Assembly (NCBI GenBank): GCA_035048485.1
Contig: CM068580.1
Location: forward strand, 52,554,975 to 52,618,974
DNA from: Pteria penguin
Lineage: Eukaryota > Mollusca > Bivalvia > Pterioida > Pteriidae
Direction: 5' to 3'
Length of the DNA stretch: 64,000 nt
The position numbers and the translations under genes are program-made. Below, piece after piece: positions 1 to 12,600 of the stretch (its first letter is position 1; every line of letters starts with the position of its first letter). The notes under the pieces are model-generated. The model was given only the letters and a program-made list of their open reading frames with translations. It had not been told where the DNA came from and made no database searches.

Positions 1-550
1 CATGACTGCACACTGCACGCGTTGTTAGTGACTCTCTACAGTAAAACGTGAATTTGCTTCCCAGGTATGCGATGTCACCGGATGAATTGCTTATAGAAAC
101 ATTTGGGATGAAATGAAACGATGTCTACGTCAAAAGCCAATCCCCCCCCCCTTGCTACGTTGGACGCTTTGCGTCGTTCTTTATAGCGCATTTGGCGGAC
201 CATTCCCAAGACATGGCTGTTCATATTAACCATAATGGACATAATCCGTTTGATTTGATTTGATATTCGAATGAAAGACAATGCATTATATCAAATAATG
301 ATATACATAATGCAACATAATATTTTTTATATGATTCTACAAATGAAATTACTAAAGTACACAGTTTCTTTTTTTCCGTTAGTATATATTACTGCCATTT
401 ATTATTTACATATCATAGCACTCAGAAGCTAACTACATAGGTTATTACAGAAAGAAAGCAATAAGGGTTATTTTTCATAGAAATCGTATTAATAAAATTT
501 ATTGCCATTGTCTCTTTAATTGCAATACTATAAAGATTTCTTCTTTTCAG

Positions 551-699
551 CTATTTGTGGTGGGGAAATCAATAAAGAAAACGGACAGCTGACCAGCCCC
601 AACTATCCAGATGATTATAAACCAAACAAAGAATGCATCTGGAAAATAACCGTCGATGATGACCAGTTTTCAGTCGCTCTGAAATTTCAATCTTTCGAG
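551..699 (+). CDS. tld: Tolloid exon: first half of CUB2
   Basis: The exon follows a ttcttttcag acceptor and ends at GAG before GTGTGT. It enters in phase 1 and leaves in phase 0. It carries ICGG, the SPNYPDDY strand and FQSFE, typical of CUB2 of this family. A stronger-looking GTAAG donor sits 4 bases downstream at 704, but only the 699 end keeps phase with the next exon and gives the conserved FQSFE-IE junction. Confidence 0.92.
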
Positions 700-3600
700 G
701 TGTGTAAGAGTTATCTCACCCTATCTTATATTTCCTGAACATCTAGACTTGCCTTACTGTATGCAAAATAAACCTTATAAGAAATATTTTCCTGAATCTC
801 GATCAATATCAGAACGTATTACTGTCCGCGCCACTCACTCTCAGTTATTCATCTTCAGAATAATTTCAAAAAGGCAAAACCATTCGATAGATCTTGTTTA
901 GTCGTAACTTTTGGTGTATGCTATATGTTTGTATGAAGAAGCTTTCATATTTTATAGAAAAAAAAATCAATTTTAGATAGGCCGATTTTCGTGTGAAATT
1001 TTGACGTGACGTCGCCAAGTTTCCCATAGACTCATTGTTAAATATCGGCGACGTCACGTCAAAATTAACATAGAAAACGCCCTATCTAAAATGATTTTTC
1101 CCTATAAAATACGAATGCTTCTTCGTAGAAACATATAATATACACCAAAAGTTACGACTAAACAAGATCTGTCGATTGTGATTAATTTTGTAAAACTATT
1201 TTAATGATAGATAAGTGAAAATCCAGATTTTTCGGTTTACAAAGTGAGTGGCGCGGACAGTAGTTTCCAAGTGTTGTATATTTGATACACATTATGACTG
1301 AATACTAATGTTTATATATTTATAATAGCACAAAGAAAACATATATTTCGTCACTATTCTTGAGTGTAAGATAAAGGAAATTAGAGTGTACTCTAGTAAC
1401 AGAATGAATGTATATTTGGTTATAACTGTCAACTGAATATAAACAAAACTTTAAATATTCTGTAGATCGAGAATCATGACAATTGTGTGTATGATTATCT
1501 GGAAATCAGAGATGGCCATGAGGACACCTCTCCTCTCATTGGCAGATATTGCGGCTACAAAATTCCTGAGGATATAAAATCCACTGGGAACAAACTATTT
1601 GTTAAGTTTGTTTCTGATGGTTCTGTACAAAAACTTGGATTCTCTGCAACTTTTATTAAAGGTATCGTAGATAATATTGTTATTAATAATTACTGCTGTT
1701 AGCAAAACTTGAGAATGCTTATTGTAGAATGTATATTGTTTTCTTTCTAATTAAATCAAATATAATGTGTATTTGACAAGATAATCAATTAGCACATCTG
1801 TTTCTTTGAAAATGAATTTGTTTCAGAATATGATGAATGTGCCACAGATCGTCACGGTTGTGATCATATATGTGTTAATACTCTGGGCAGCTTCAAATGT
1901 GAATGTAAAATAGGATATGAACTCCATTCTGATGGCAAGAAATGTGAAGGTATGAGCAAGGCACATTGTGTATTTCTTTCTGTATGTACATTGTATGCAT
2001 CTGTGTTTACCAATCCTAATTAATTTTGTGAATTTGTAAATTAAGCTTTTAAAAGAAATTCTCAAACACCACATTGACCTCTTATATGGTATACATGTGG
2101 CATATTTGGTATACACATGACATATATGGTATACATATTACAATTTTTTGTATACATATGACATATTTGGTATACATATGATATATTGTATAAAGTTTGA
2201 AGAAAAGAAGTAAGAAAAGATCCTCTTGCAATTTATCTCCCATCAGAGCTGGCAGTTTTTATCTAGGCTTATGTAGGAAAACATAACAAAAATGGCTTTC
2301 TCGAGAAACAAGTGCACAATGACCCTATACATGTATATGGTATACATGAAACATATTTGGTATACATATGACAAAATTGGTATACATATGACATATTCTA
2401 TCAATTTTTTTATATATGTAGGGAAAAAAGGGACTGACAATTTTTACCTAGGCTTATACAAAGGATTTTTTCTTCTTCTCAAGAACCACATGTCACAATT
2501 ACTCTATATTTAGTACACAGCATTTTTCAATATGTAAGATCAAGTTTGTGAAAGGGTAGAATCTGTAGATTCAATATTTAGAATCTACTGCAATATGGCT
2601 GACAGTTTTTACCTTAACTTGTGTAGGAAATATTTTCTGAAATATCATGTCACAGTTATTTTCTGTTTGGATTACAAAATCTAATGACATATAGTTAATA
2701 TAAGGGAAGACCTTGTGGCAATATTTGGCCTCACCCCAGTGCTGAAAGATTTACATACATACATGCTTACATAGGACAAATATTTTCTTATCAAAACCCA
2801 CTAGTCATAATGACTTCATGAATATTATATTAATTAATTAATTAATATTTTGTATACATCCTTATGACATATAAAATGAAGTTGAAGGAAGATCCTGTTT
2901 CAACATTTGACTGCTTGAGGGCATCAATTATATATGTATATAAAAAGCATTTGAAAATTTTCTTCTATATGACCACAAGCCAGAATGATTTCATATTTGT
3001 AGTTAATATATATACTGGGCATGATTCATGCTGCAAATTTAGATGGAAAATGAGAGAAATAGACTATGGTATTTTATATGTAGATAAATACCATGTTGTT
3101 TAAGTGAAAAACAAGATCAACTTAGTAAGAGTCAAATTAAACTGTAATGGCAGTAGTGGTTTAATGTCTATATAGACATTTCATACTTTCAACTTCTTCG
3201 GATCAGCACCAAGGATTGATTTTAATGAAACTTAGTAGGGATTAAGTACTCCAAATTCCCCACAAATATTGTTGCTTTTGGGGCAGATCTGTCAAGTGGC
3301 GAATCTAGGGCAGACCACAGAGGATACCCTCATTTAACAAGCAAATTCAGAATGGCTGTAGAGATGAAAAACCAGTAATATCACAGTGATCATATGGTAC
3401 AGGTTACTTATATTCCTTTTTAGCTCACCTTGACGAAGTTGAGAGAAGCTTATGCTATACCCCATGGCCAGGCGTTCGCGTCCGGTTAAGTAGTTTGGGG
3501 TAACTCAGTATTAGAGAAAGTGTAGGAGCTACAGTTACCAAACTTGCACCCTAGGTTCATCTTGTGATGCTGACTTCAGTGCATGCATCAGATGATACAT

Positions 3601-6600
3601 CTGACCAACATTTTCCACATGACTTGGTTGAGTAGTTTGGGGAAACTCAGTGTTGGAGAAAGCATAGGTGCTACGAAACTTACCAAACTAGCACCTTAGG
3701 TTCGTCTTGTGATGCTCACTTTTGCATATGTATCAGATGATGCAGCTGACCTGCATTTTCTACGAAAAGTGTCTCGGTTAAGTACTTTGGAGAAACTCTA
3801 TGTTGGAGAATGTATAGGTGCTACAGTTACCAAGCTTGCACCATACATGTAGGTTCATCTTGGAATGCTTACTTTAGCGCTTGCATCCTATGATGCATCT
3901 GACGTACACTTTCAGCTTAAGTGACTGGGTTCAAGATTACAATGAACTTCCTACTCTTGTTCTTTGTTTTCGTTTGACAAATACTGTATTGAGAAAAGTA
4001 TGGTAATCATTGATTACATTGTTTTTGCTCATTTGAGCATTGTGAACACAACCCACCCACTGCTATTTTAGATATTGTTGAATTATTGTAAAAAATAATT
4101 CATGATTATTTTTGCATTTCGATACAAGTCGTAAGTTGTAACTTATCATATATTATCTTATTCATATTATATTTGATATTCTGACATTGCAGATGCTTGC
4201 GGTGGTTACATGGACCAATCAAATGGCACTATACAAAGTCCCTCCTTCCCTGATCTCTATCCTCCTAACAAGAACTGTGTGTGGCAGATTGTAGCACCAG
4301 ATCAGTATAGAATCACCCTTAACTTCACACACTTTGATATGGAGGGCAACAATGTATGATACAATTTAATGTTATGATCATGCTTGTTCTTTATCTAAAA
4401 CAAAGAGATCATTAGTTTAAAAATTGAAATGTTATTAGTTGACAGTGTGTAGTTGATCTGATATGGAATATATGGGTCAGTATTAATTTCATTTCAAACA
4501 ATAGCAAAGTTTGAATGGTTTAATACACAGTATTAGATCTTGTTGGCAACACCCTCTTCACTTCGACTGACATAAATTATCAACTATTTATTTCATATCA
4601 TTTTCTTTATGTAAATTGAATATATGAAGTATTGGTAATAACTCTTATATAAACCACTTACAATTCTCTTTGAATTTTTGTTTCTTTAAAGAATATGCAC
4701 TTTTATATTGACCCATGCATTGGATACAAGCTGTTTTCACATTATAAATAATAACTAAATGTGTAGTAATGTTCCTGGATTGTAGTTGTCAAAACTATAA
4801 ATGCAGAAAACCACTCTATTGCCACAAGGAATTAATCATTAATAATTATAATGAATATTTATGATAAGTGCTTGTAATAGCAGCAGTTATGGATTCTTTA
4901 TGAAAATTTGCAATTTCCTGTAAATCACTAGATAAAGGGCAGGTGGCCAAAGCAGTCATAATCATTGATTTCCCTTATTGATAGGAAGGAATATAATAAG
5001 AAATATAAGCTAATAAAAAACAAATATTCTTCATTAAAGACAAACATTTTAGCTACAAATATGTCACTAATATGACCTATGGCAGTTGATTAATCTGTCT
5101 GTTGTCATATATTTTGTTCTAACATTCAAACGTTTTTGACTTCTTAACAAATATATTGTCACCAAATATATTGTCACCAAATTTGCAGTGTAGGATGTTT
5201 GGAATAGGTAAAATGTAAATTGTCTAATTTATTAACCTTGTACCTTTGGACCCAAGGTCGCTGAGGTAATCAATAGACTATTTTTCAAAAATCTTATCAT
5301 CAAGTAAAAAACAAGTAATTTTATACACATTTAGAAAGAGACTGAAGCCCTTTACAAAAATTGAGAATTTTATGTTCATGACGCATTGTGCAGGGTTTCA
5401 ATTTCTAGGGTATGACTCATCTTATCATTATCAGTTGTCTTCAACTACTACCATTCAGAAAAATAAAATTAAATCAATGTAAGACCCACAGTACTGACAA
5501 AAAATGATAAAAACCTACCAGTAAATGCATATTAAAAAGGGCCTGAACTTTTCTCCCAAATTGTAGATTTTAAGACCAATGGGCTAAAGGTTTTGGTTCT
5601 GTCACAGTATTAAATGTCATTCAATACAATTAAGGAGCATCATGAACTGTACCATAACAAGCAGAATAGGGTATTGCAAACTTGACATTTAGTGCAGTTT
5701 ATACTTACATGTACATGAACCTGTATATTGTAACCAAATAGTAAAAATTAAATCATTGCAGTACAAAGGAATTATATTTTTACATAATGTTATAATTTCT
5801 TTGACAGCAAGACTGTGAGTATGATTCCGTCAGAGTGAGTAGTGGAGGGGGTCGTAACTCTGTCACTCACGGTATATATTGTGGTTCCACTCTTCCTGCA
5901 TCTATCACATCAGAGAGCAACACACTAAGGATTGAATTCAATTCAGATAACTCTGTACAAAAGACAGGTTTCCAGGCATTGTTCTTCACAGGTAAGTAAA
6001 ATAGTAGAAATAAATACATGTATAATTAAATCTTGTTGATTGGGACACAAATATCGACAACATTCTGATTCTCTGTTCAAAAGTGTTTTAAATAGCAAAG
6101 CAGCATATCTAAAACTTTAAGTTGTCTTGGAACCACTGTGGGCTTGCTTGCCAGTATTTTTTATGCTCCTCGAAAATTGGGGGGGGGGGGGGCCATATAG
6201 TTGCTGTCGTGTCTGTGGTACCGTCTGTCTATCCGTCCAAGCCTCTCCTATACCTTTTATCAGAATTTGATCATACTTCACCAAAATATTATTTAGGTTA
6301 AGGGCTTTGGGACAAAGGTCACTTAAGGTCATTTATGAAAGGTCAAGGTCACATGTTAACTATGACTTTAAATTCCATTAAGTACATATATCTCCTACAC
6401 CTTTCATCAAAATTTTATCATACTTCACTAAAATATTATTAGGTTAAGGGCTTTTGGACAAAGGTCACTCTAGGTTATTTCTTAAAGGTCAAGGTCTTAT
6501 TAACTATGACTTAAAGTAACATGAAGTAGTTATATCTCCTACACCTTTCATCAGAATTTGATCATACTTCACCAAAATATTATTTACTGGTAGGTTAAGG

Positions 6601-9600
6601 ACTTTGGGACAAAGGTCACTCAAGGTAATTTCTGATAAGTCAAGATCACTTATTAACTATGATTTTAAATACCATGAAGTACTTATATCTCTTGCACCTT
6701 TCATCATAATTTGATCATATGTCACCAAAAATGTTATTTAGGTCATAAGCTTCTGCAAAAAGTTCACTCAAGGTCATTTCTGAAAGGTCATGTCCACGAT
6801 AAAAAGTTTTATTTCATAACTAATCAAGGTCAAGCTTACTAATTTCTGTTTAAGCTACTGTGATCACTTGTTGTTCTACAGTTGACTCAATTGGATATCC
6901 ATATGATATACATGTATTGAGATTTGAAATCATCATCAATAGTACAATGATTTTCTGTATATATATTAGTCATAGTCATTCATTTCCTTCATTTTTGCTA
7001 TGCTTCTTGGAGCATCCATCAGTTTTACTGATTTTTTGTATATAAAATGAGTCATCAATTCCCTGCATTATAATTGCCGTTTGGGGAGCATCCATCAGTT
7101 TTACTGATACTCTTGTTGTTTGTGTGATATAGACCTTTTTAACATAACTGCAGTCTTACAATTTGTATATGCACAATAACATTTCCAGGTGGCTAGCTAC
7201 AAAATCTGAATATATCAAACATTTCTCAACAATTGCAAGAGATCACTGATTTCTTTCAGGTTTGTAGGTAACCACACAGAAGGGCTATTGTGCATACCCA
7301 TATACAAATTAGAAGACCACAGTTATCTTAAAACGGTCTATTCTTGTTTACTCAGAGTTTCCAAGTTTTGATGATATCAAATGTGTGTGTGTAAAGAAAA
7401 TGAGAATGTGTTATTCTGAAGTGAAAATTTAAGTTGAAATTGATAGCATGCAGTTTCTAATCAAGAATGTAAAGTTTGTAATATAATGATTACTAGTCCA
7501 GCACCAGTTTATATACTATGTTTCAAAAACATTTTATATTGCAAGGTATCAAAATGGTTTTTTTTTCAGATAAAGATGAATGTGCAGTAAACAACGGGGG
7601 TTGTCAACATATATGTAAGAATACTGTAGGAAGTTATGAATGTGCCTGTCATAATGGATTCACTTTACATGATAATAAACATGACTGCAAGGAGGGTATG
7701 TCATTTAGCTCTACAATGTCCAATGATTTAACACATAATGGAACTGAATTCTCAGATAAGATGTTAGAATAATAGCTTCATGTCCATTACACATTGAATG
7801 TGACCTATAAATATCATATTATAAAAAATTCAACTTCTAATATAAGACTTAAAAATAGCATGAGTGGATCCAAAAACTTCATCGCTGTACAATATTTTTT
7901 CTCTTACTATCTTTTGAGTATATCTGCTAAAAATTTAAAAATAGCATGAGTGGATCCAAAAACTTTATCGCTGTACAAATTATTTTTTCTCATACTATCT
8001 TTTGAGTATTTCTGCTAAAAATTTAAAAATAGCATGAGTGGATCCAAAAATTTCATCGCTGTACAATATTTTTTCTCTTACTATCTTTTGAGTATTTCTA
8101 CTCGTAAAATTCTCAAAACTATACTCTTGATATAATATATACTCATATTAAAATATTGATGTCCAAGGAAAGAACTTGAATTGAGAATATAAATGTGTGA
8201 TGGTATGTCCAAGTTTATTATATATTTTATGTGTATTTGACAACAGGTGGCTGTCAACACCGAATCAAAGACCCTATGGGAGAGATTAGTAGTCCTAATT
8301 GGCCAGACTTTTACCCAAGTCGTAAAGACTGTGTATGGCATTTCACTACAACCCCAGGTCATCGTGTTAAGTTGACCTTTATGAACTTTGAGTTAGAGCC
8401 ACACCAGGAATGCACTTATGACCATATAGAACTGTTTGATGGGGACAACATTAATTCCCCCAGTCTGGGTAAATTCTGTGGAAGTAAACTGCCTCATCCC
8501 ATCATCTCCAGTAGTAACCAGATGTATATGGTGTTCTATTCTGATGCTTCTGTACAGAGAAAAGGATTTCATGCAAACCATAAAACAGGTAATCATAGAT
8601 ATGATTTTACTTAATTAATGCAGCTCTTTCACGTGCAGAACAACGTTTGTTAGCTCACCCGAGCCGATGGTTCTAGTGAACTGTTACGTTACACTGATGC
8701 ATCCTGCATCCATGTGCCATCAATCTTTTAACTTTTACATCTTAAACTTCTTCAGAATGGTTGAAAAGATTTTATGAACTTTCTAGGATTTTTATTTCAA
8801 GGGTTATTTAAAGTACTCATATGAAAATTTTGCTTTCTGGATTTATTATGGTATTTTTTCTCACTATTCTTGATATACAAAATCTGACATGCTGAAGGTT
8901 AGAGGTTTAAGTCCTACTGGAGGCAGAAAATGTTTGCATTTCATTTTTCACCAAAACAAGTTTTTACAAGTATTTTACAACACTCAATAATTGATGTATG
9001 CAAAAAAAAATCACTAACTTAGACAGTCTTCTTCACACATAATCATTTTCTTGATTTATTGAAAATATATAGAAAGCCATAAAGCATTTAGTTGCCAACT
9101 TTTATTACAAAATATCTGTTTGAAGAGTAATGTAAAGATTCATGTCAAAGTTTCTTGTTTTCTTATGACTTTAATTCTAATTTTGATATAAGCCATCAGT
9201 TATCAGGGGCAGATCCAGGATTTGGAGTTGTGGGGGAGGGGGATCAGGGTGAAGTCAGGCAAAGGTCAGAGAACTGCCTAAGTCCTCAGCTTATCAAGGG
9301 CAAAGCCCTGGTGGGGAACCAGGGGAAGAAGCCTCCCTCTCCCAGAGTCCCTGCAATTTTTACAATTTTAGGGCTTAAAATTCACAATTTCACCGTCCTA
9401 TAGTCAGTGTCGGAACTGTCAGGTAATGGAAGATTTTTGTGAGGTATTCATATCTTTTCTAAACCTTGATATTTTGGCCTCACCTCTGGTGCATTTTGTC
9501 ATAAAGCTGAATCAGATCTTATATTCCAATAAATCTGACCTAGCTGCATCGCCAAAATTTGCGATCATCTCTTGCCTTCTGTAATATACATTATATTGTA

Positions 9601-12600
9601 CTTTTAGTGGACAGTACAGAAGGAACTATAGACAGAAATTTTTTTAAAGAAAAATATTGCAGGGTGTCATATTTTGCTTTTTAGTCAGAAAAGGGGAGAG
9701 CTTGAGGTTGAAGCTCTGTACTTAGCCAAAATGGCCCAGAGAAGTGGAAGTACCATCATCAAATTTATACTAGTCTGTTGCATAGACAATTACAGATGAT
9801 GCTCTCTCTCTCTCTATGCCTGCTTAAAAATATTGGCATGATATGCTACACTGCTGTCATCCGTCTGTCCATCTGTCCCACCTATCTTGTCTTTGCAAAG
9901 TACGTTTGTCTTCACAACTCTTAAACCCTTTGGTGGATTATGCGATGAAACTTGGTACAAAGAAAGATCACATTATGAAGATGTGCATATTGAGCAGAAA
10001 AATTCATATCTCCTCAAAATATAATACAATTGTATTCTGTATATGTATGAAAGAAGGGGTTGCCAACATTGGAAATGATTGATGCATGAAGAAGTTTAAT
10101 TAACCTGCAAACAATTGAAGAAGAAAACTGAACTATTTTACCATTGTCAAAAGTAATCTAAATTTACCACAGTTAGAATAGATATTTAGTTTTAGTTTTT
10201 ACAACACCTAGGATAGCAAAATGTGGGCTTATTACGAGCTGTTTAATGGTGCTGTATTTTTTTTGTTTGTTTTGGGGGTGGTTTTTTCACTTCCCTCTGA
10301 ATCTTCCATTGGTTATTTAACTGATAATAAAACAAACTTTTAGCTTTTTTAAATTTTTGACCTATGAGACCTCTTCATTTGCACTAAAGACATAATTGGT
10401 TTGTCTATTTGACTTCTTCACTTCAGGCTCTGCTGCGTGATACAATTTTTATATGAGTCAACCAACCTATACACTTGGACAAATGCTAGATTCATTTTAA
10501 AACAAGAGGTCGAAGTGGGCCTATATCACTCACCTGAGTACCTAGATTATCAGTCATGCAGGAAAGAAGGTTATATTTTTGGCATTACACAAGTCAACAC
10601 AAATGTTGAAAATATGTCAGATTTAATTTCAGACCAGAATAAAAAACAACAACAGTTTTTTGCACATCCATTCAGGTGATTTTGATATTAAGCATTTGCT
10701 TTGTCTCTGCAAGATGTGATTCAGAGCAACAAGTTAGTCATTTCTTTAGGTGGGGCCTTTTGTTGACCGATTTCAAGTCTGGGTCATGAACAACAATTGT
10801 TTCAAATATTGTCCAGATCCAACTTAAAATGGCTAATTTCATATGTTGAGTGTTCAGAAACATCTAAAAACTTATTTTGATGTGTAAAGAAATGAAAAAA
10901 AATTTTGATCACAGCTGGGTTTGAACCGCTGCTCTCCATATTTTAATTACCAAGTGGTATACCGGTATGTACCATTGTGAGACCTATATTTTAGACATGG
11001 TGGCACCATCTGTTGACCAATTTGGATGAAATGTACAAAACTGATAGAGGACCTATAGTACTTCATGTATACCATGTTTCATTAAAATCTTTCATGTGGT
11101 ATAACAGCAGAAGTTAAAAATGTGAAGAATTGTCCCTATACACCCTCATTTGAAAGTTTTAAAAAATTCATAGAAAATTCAAAAATTGAGATATTGACAA
11201 AATTCTTTCAAAATAACATTCCTTACCATAATTATGATCCAAATAGTCCATAAGAAATCATCATTATCAATTAACTAGGAAATATGACACTTTTCTGCTT
11301 TGAAATCACCAAGTCAAAACAAATATCGAAAAAATTTCTAAAATTCTAAAATGACAAGATTTCTTCACTCATCCCTTTAGATCATTTCTATGCATTCTGT
11401 TTGTCTCTGTATACAGCCAGTATGAAGAAGAAGATTGTCAAAGGAGGGTACTCTTTTGTGACCTACTTTTGACTGTGGTGGCGCCACCTGTAAAGAGGTC
11501 TGGAAGAAAATGACAGAATTTGAAGAGGATCATAAATGATTTATTTCTACCAAGTTTTATCAAAATCCTTAGCATTTATATGAATTTAGATTTGTTGAAA
11601 ACACGAAGAGATAAATCAAAATGACAAAAAGTACACATTTCAAATAAATGCATAATCTGCATCTCAAATATCATCACAGTGAATTCTAAAAAGAAGTCAG
11701 GAAAAACAGTACCATTTATTACAGTGTTTTGACGTTAGTAATGATGTTTGAGAATGTGAAAATTCATTTACATAGTTTTTTGGTATAATTTTAGTGTATT
11801 TTTCATCAAATTTTACAGAATGTGGTGGGCGTCTTTTAGCCTCTGACAAACCTCAGTATCTCTACTCTCATGCTAAATATGGAGATCAACATTATGACAA
11901 CAAAATGGAGTGTGAGTGGAGGATTGGTGCGAAGGGAGGCAAACTTGTCAAATTCTACTTTGTATCTTTTGAAATAGAAGATGAAAGTGACTGTGGGTAA
12001 GTAAAAAGTAACATACAGAAAAACTTCCAAACTCATTGTGTACTTGCATTGTAAAGAAAAGATCAGAACTATTTGTGAAAGTTTTCATATGTGCATTTCA
12101 GAACATGTACATTTCCTAATGTGATAATTTAGTTCAAGGAGATCTAGAGTTGTTAAAGTCGTAATGTTACAATAAAATATATAAATTAGAAAAACCTCTT
12201 ATCTAAACAATCAAGTTGTCTACGATCTAATGTGACAAAGAGTAAAAATAGAAACAGTATTTCCTATCTTAGTTTGTTTTAATCTTTATATAAAAGGTAT
12301 GACCATGTGGACATATTTGATGGTGAGAATGATACAGATAATATGATAGACAGATTCTGTGGTAGCAAGGTAAATCTTTTATAGTTAACCAAAGGAATAA
12401 CACTAAAGTAAAAATAAATCAGCCATACATATTTATAGACATATAAATATATCTGTATATTAAAATAATATCAGAATTTGACCTTTCATTTCTAAACTGA
12501 CTTTAAAAATCACCATGTTTATTAGCTTTGATGTTTCCTATTTTGTCAAAGTTTTTTCTTTGGAAAAAAACAACCATAATTATAACACTGAGCCAGCCAT

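Noticed and set aside
1..60. Possible tolloid exon ending at a GCTTCCCAG|GTATGC donor
   Set aside because: The short open stretch does not resemble CUB1 or the start of CUB2 in any frame, so the first supported exon is at 551.
700..703. Alternative donor GTAAG at 704 for the first exon
   Set aside because: It would give phase 1 and a frameshift into the next exon, which starts in phase 0 with the conserved IENHDNC.
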